From an uncultured Alphaproteobacteria bacterium (GTDB lineage Bacteria; Pseudomonadota; Alphaproteobacteria; HIMB59): 64,000 nucleotides of DNA. How positions within the stretch are numbered: position 1 is the stretch's first letter; every line of letters begins with the position of its first letter. The notes under the pieces were generated by a model. It searched no databases, had not been told where the DNA came from, and worked only from the letters and a program-made list of their open reading frames with translations. The position numbers and the translations under genes were made by a program. The stretch spans positions 1 through 64,000 of the forward strand of contig CABYQR010000002.1 of assembly GCA_902521155.1 (NCBI GenBank), given 5' to 3'. Positions 63,089 through 64,000 of this stretch are shown here, piece after piece.

Positions 63089-63342
63089 TATCCACCTGTA
63101 ACGGGTGGAAGAAATGCAATTTCATCACCATCTTTTAAGTATATATTGGTATCAATAATTTCTGTTAAATTCAAAAAATATTTAACACTCTGATCTTTAA
63201 AGACCTCAAAAAAAATAGGATTTTTTTTTCTTAAAATCTCTTTTAATTCAGAAAAACTTAAATTATCAGATATTTCAATTATTTCAGAGCCAAGTTTCAT
63301 TTTCACTCTTATCCATGAAAAATATTTAATAGTAACTTTCAA
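63088..63342 (-). CDS. moaD: Molybdopterin synthase sulfur carrier subunit
   Basis: Ubiquitin-like fold length, C-terminal 'DGDEIAFLPPVTGG'. Confidence 0.93.
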   Translation of the reverse strand: MKVTIKYFSWIRVKMKLGSEIIEISDNLSFSELKEILRKKNPIFFEVFKDQSVKYFLNLTEIIDTNIYLKDGDEIAFLPPVTGG

Positions 63343-63893
63343 ATATGCTTTAGACCCTTTACAATATAATTATATCCAGAGAGTAGTGTTATTAAAGCTG
63401 CAACCCATAAAGCTATTAAGCCTATATTCCATAAGAAATCATTTAATTCAAAACCCAAGCTAATTATTAAAATAGAAAGACTTACCATTTGAAAAGTTGT
63501 TTTATATTTAGCTAGCCTACTAACAGGCATATCAGTATTTAATTTAGCTAAAAATTCTCTTAAACCCGATATAGCTATTTCTCGTAATAAAATTACAATT
63601 GCAGGTATCACATGTATATTAGTAACAACTCTAGTATCAACCAAAACAACAATAACAGAAGCAACTAAAAGTTTGTCAGCAATGGGATCTAATAAAGTAC
63701 CCAATCTCGATGATTGATTCAAAGTTCTAGCGAGATAGCCATCAAAATAATCTGATATTGAAGATATAATAAATAATCCTCCTGCTAAAAGAACTATATT
63801 GGGGTTTTCAGAAAACATAAGGTACAGAATTATTGGAATTAAAAATATTCTTATGAAAGTTATTATATTGGGTATGGTATAAATTTTAGCCAT
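63339..63893 (-). CDS. pgsA: CDP-diacylglycerol-glycerol-3-phosphate 3-phosphatidyltransferase
   Basis: CDP-alcohol phosphatidyltransferase motif 'SDYFDGYLARTLNQSSRLGTLLDPIADK'. Confidence 0.95.
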   Translation of the reverse strand: MAKIYTIPNIITFIRIFLIPIILYLMFSENPNIVLLAGGLFIISSISDYFDGYLARTLNQSSRLGTLLDPIADKLLVASVIVVLVDTRVVTNIHVIPAIVILLREIAISGLREFLAKLNTDMPVSRLAKYKTTFQMVSLSILIISLGFELNDFLWNIGLIALWVAALITLLSGYNYIVKGLKHI

Positions 63894-64000
63894 TTATCTT
63901 AGTCAATATATCCTGAATATTTTTTGAATTTAAACCTTTAATTTGTAAAAGTTCGTCGCGAGAGGCTTGCTTCAAATTTTGCACATTTCCAAAAAAATTA
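63886..64000 (-). CDS. uvrC: Excinuclease ABC subunit C, C-terminal end (partial)
   Basis: Manual translation ends ...NLKQASRDELLQIKGLNSKNIQDILTKING*, a UvrC-type HhH tail; upstream of pgsA, overlapping its ATGGCTAA. Confidence 0.7.
   Translation of the reverse strand, partial: NFFGNVQNLKQASRDELLQIKGLNSKNIQDILTKING

Overview
This 64 kb window is a gene-dense, AT-rich stretch of core genome. It looks like a streamlined, probably marine alphaproteobacterium. That placement is inferred from base composition, gene order (ileS-lspA-DUF3035, coxB-ctaD-ctaB-coxF-ctaG-ctaE-surf1, dsbA-smc, rnhB-ccrM, uvrC-pgsA-moaD-moaE, ilvE/marR/ompR/envZ) and split b/b' F0 subunits; no 16S or phylogeny was available. 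I see about 70 protein genes and two tRNA genes (Leu-CAA, Gln-TTG), both with encoded CCA. I found no mobile element, prophage, CRISPR array, integron, toxin-antitoxin or defence island, and no rRNA. The window does not show an obvious new multi-gene system. The observations most worth checking are: (1) a symmetric pair of GANTC sites in the spacer upstream of the GANTC methyltransferase gene ccrM; (2) extreme junction compaction, with two divergent pairs whose start codons share a CATG and four convergent pairs whose stop codons share a TTAA; (3) a 33-codon CoxF-like micro-ORF between ctaB and ctaG that is missing from the ORF track; (4) a pgi gene split by a frameshift that the adjacent 14-A run cannot explain; (5) shortened or degenerate housekeeping proteins (SMC, CCA/poly(A) polymerase-like, UDG-like).
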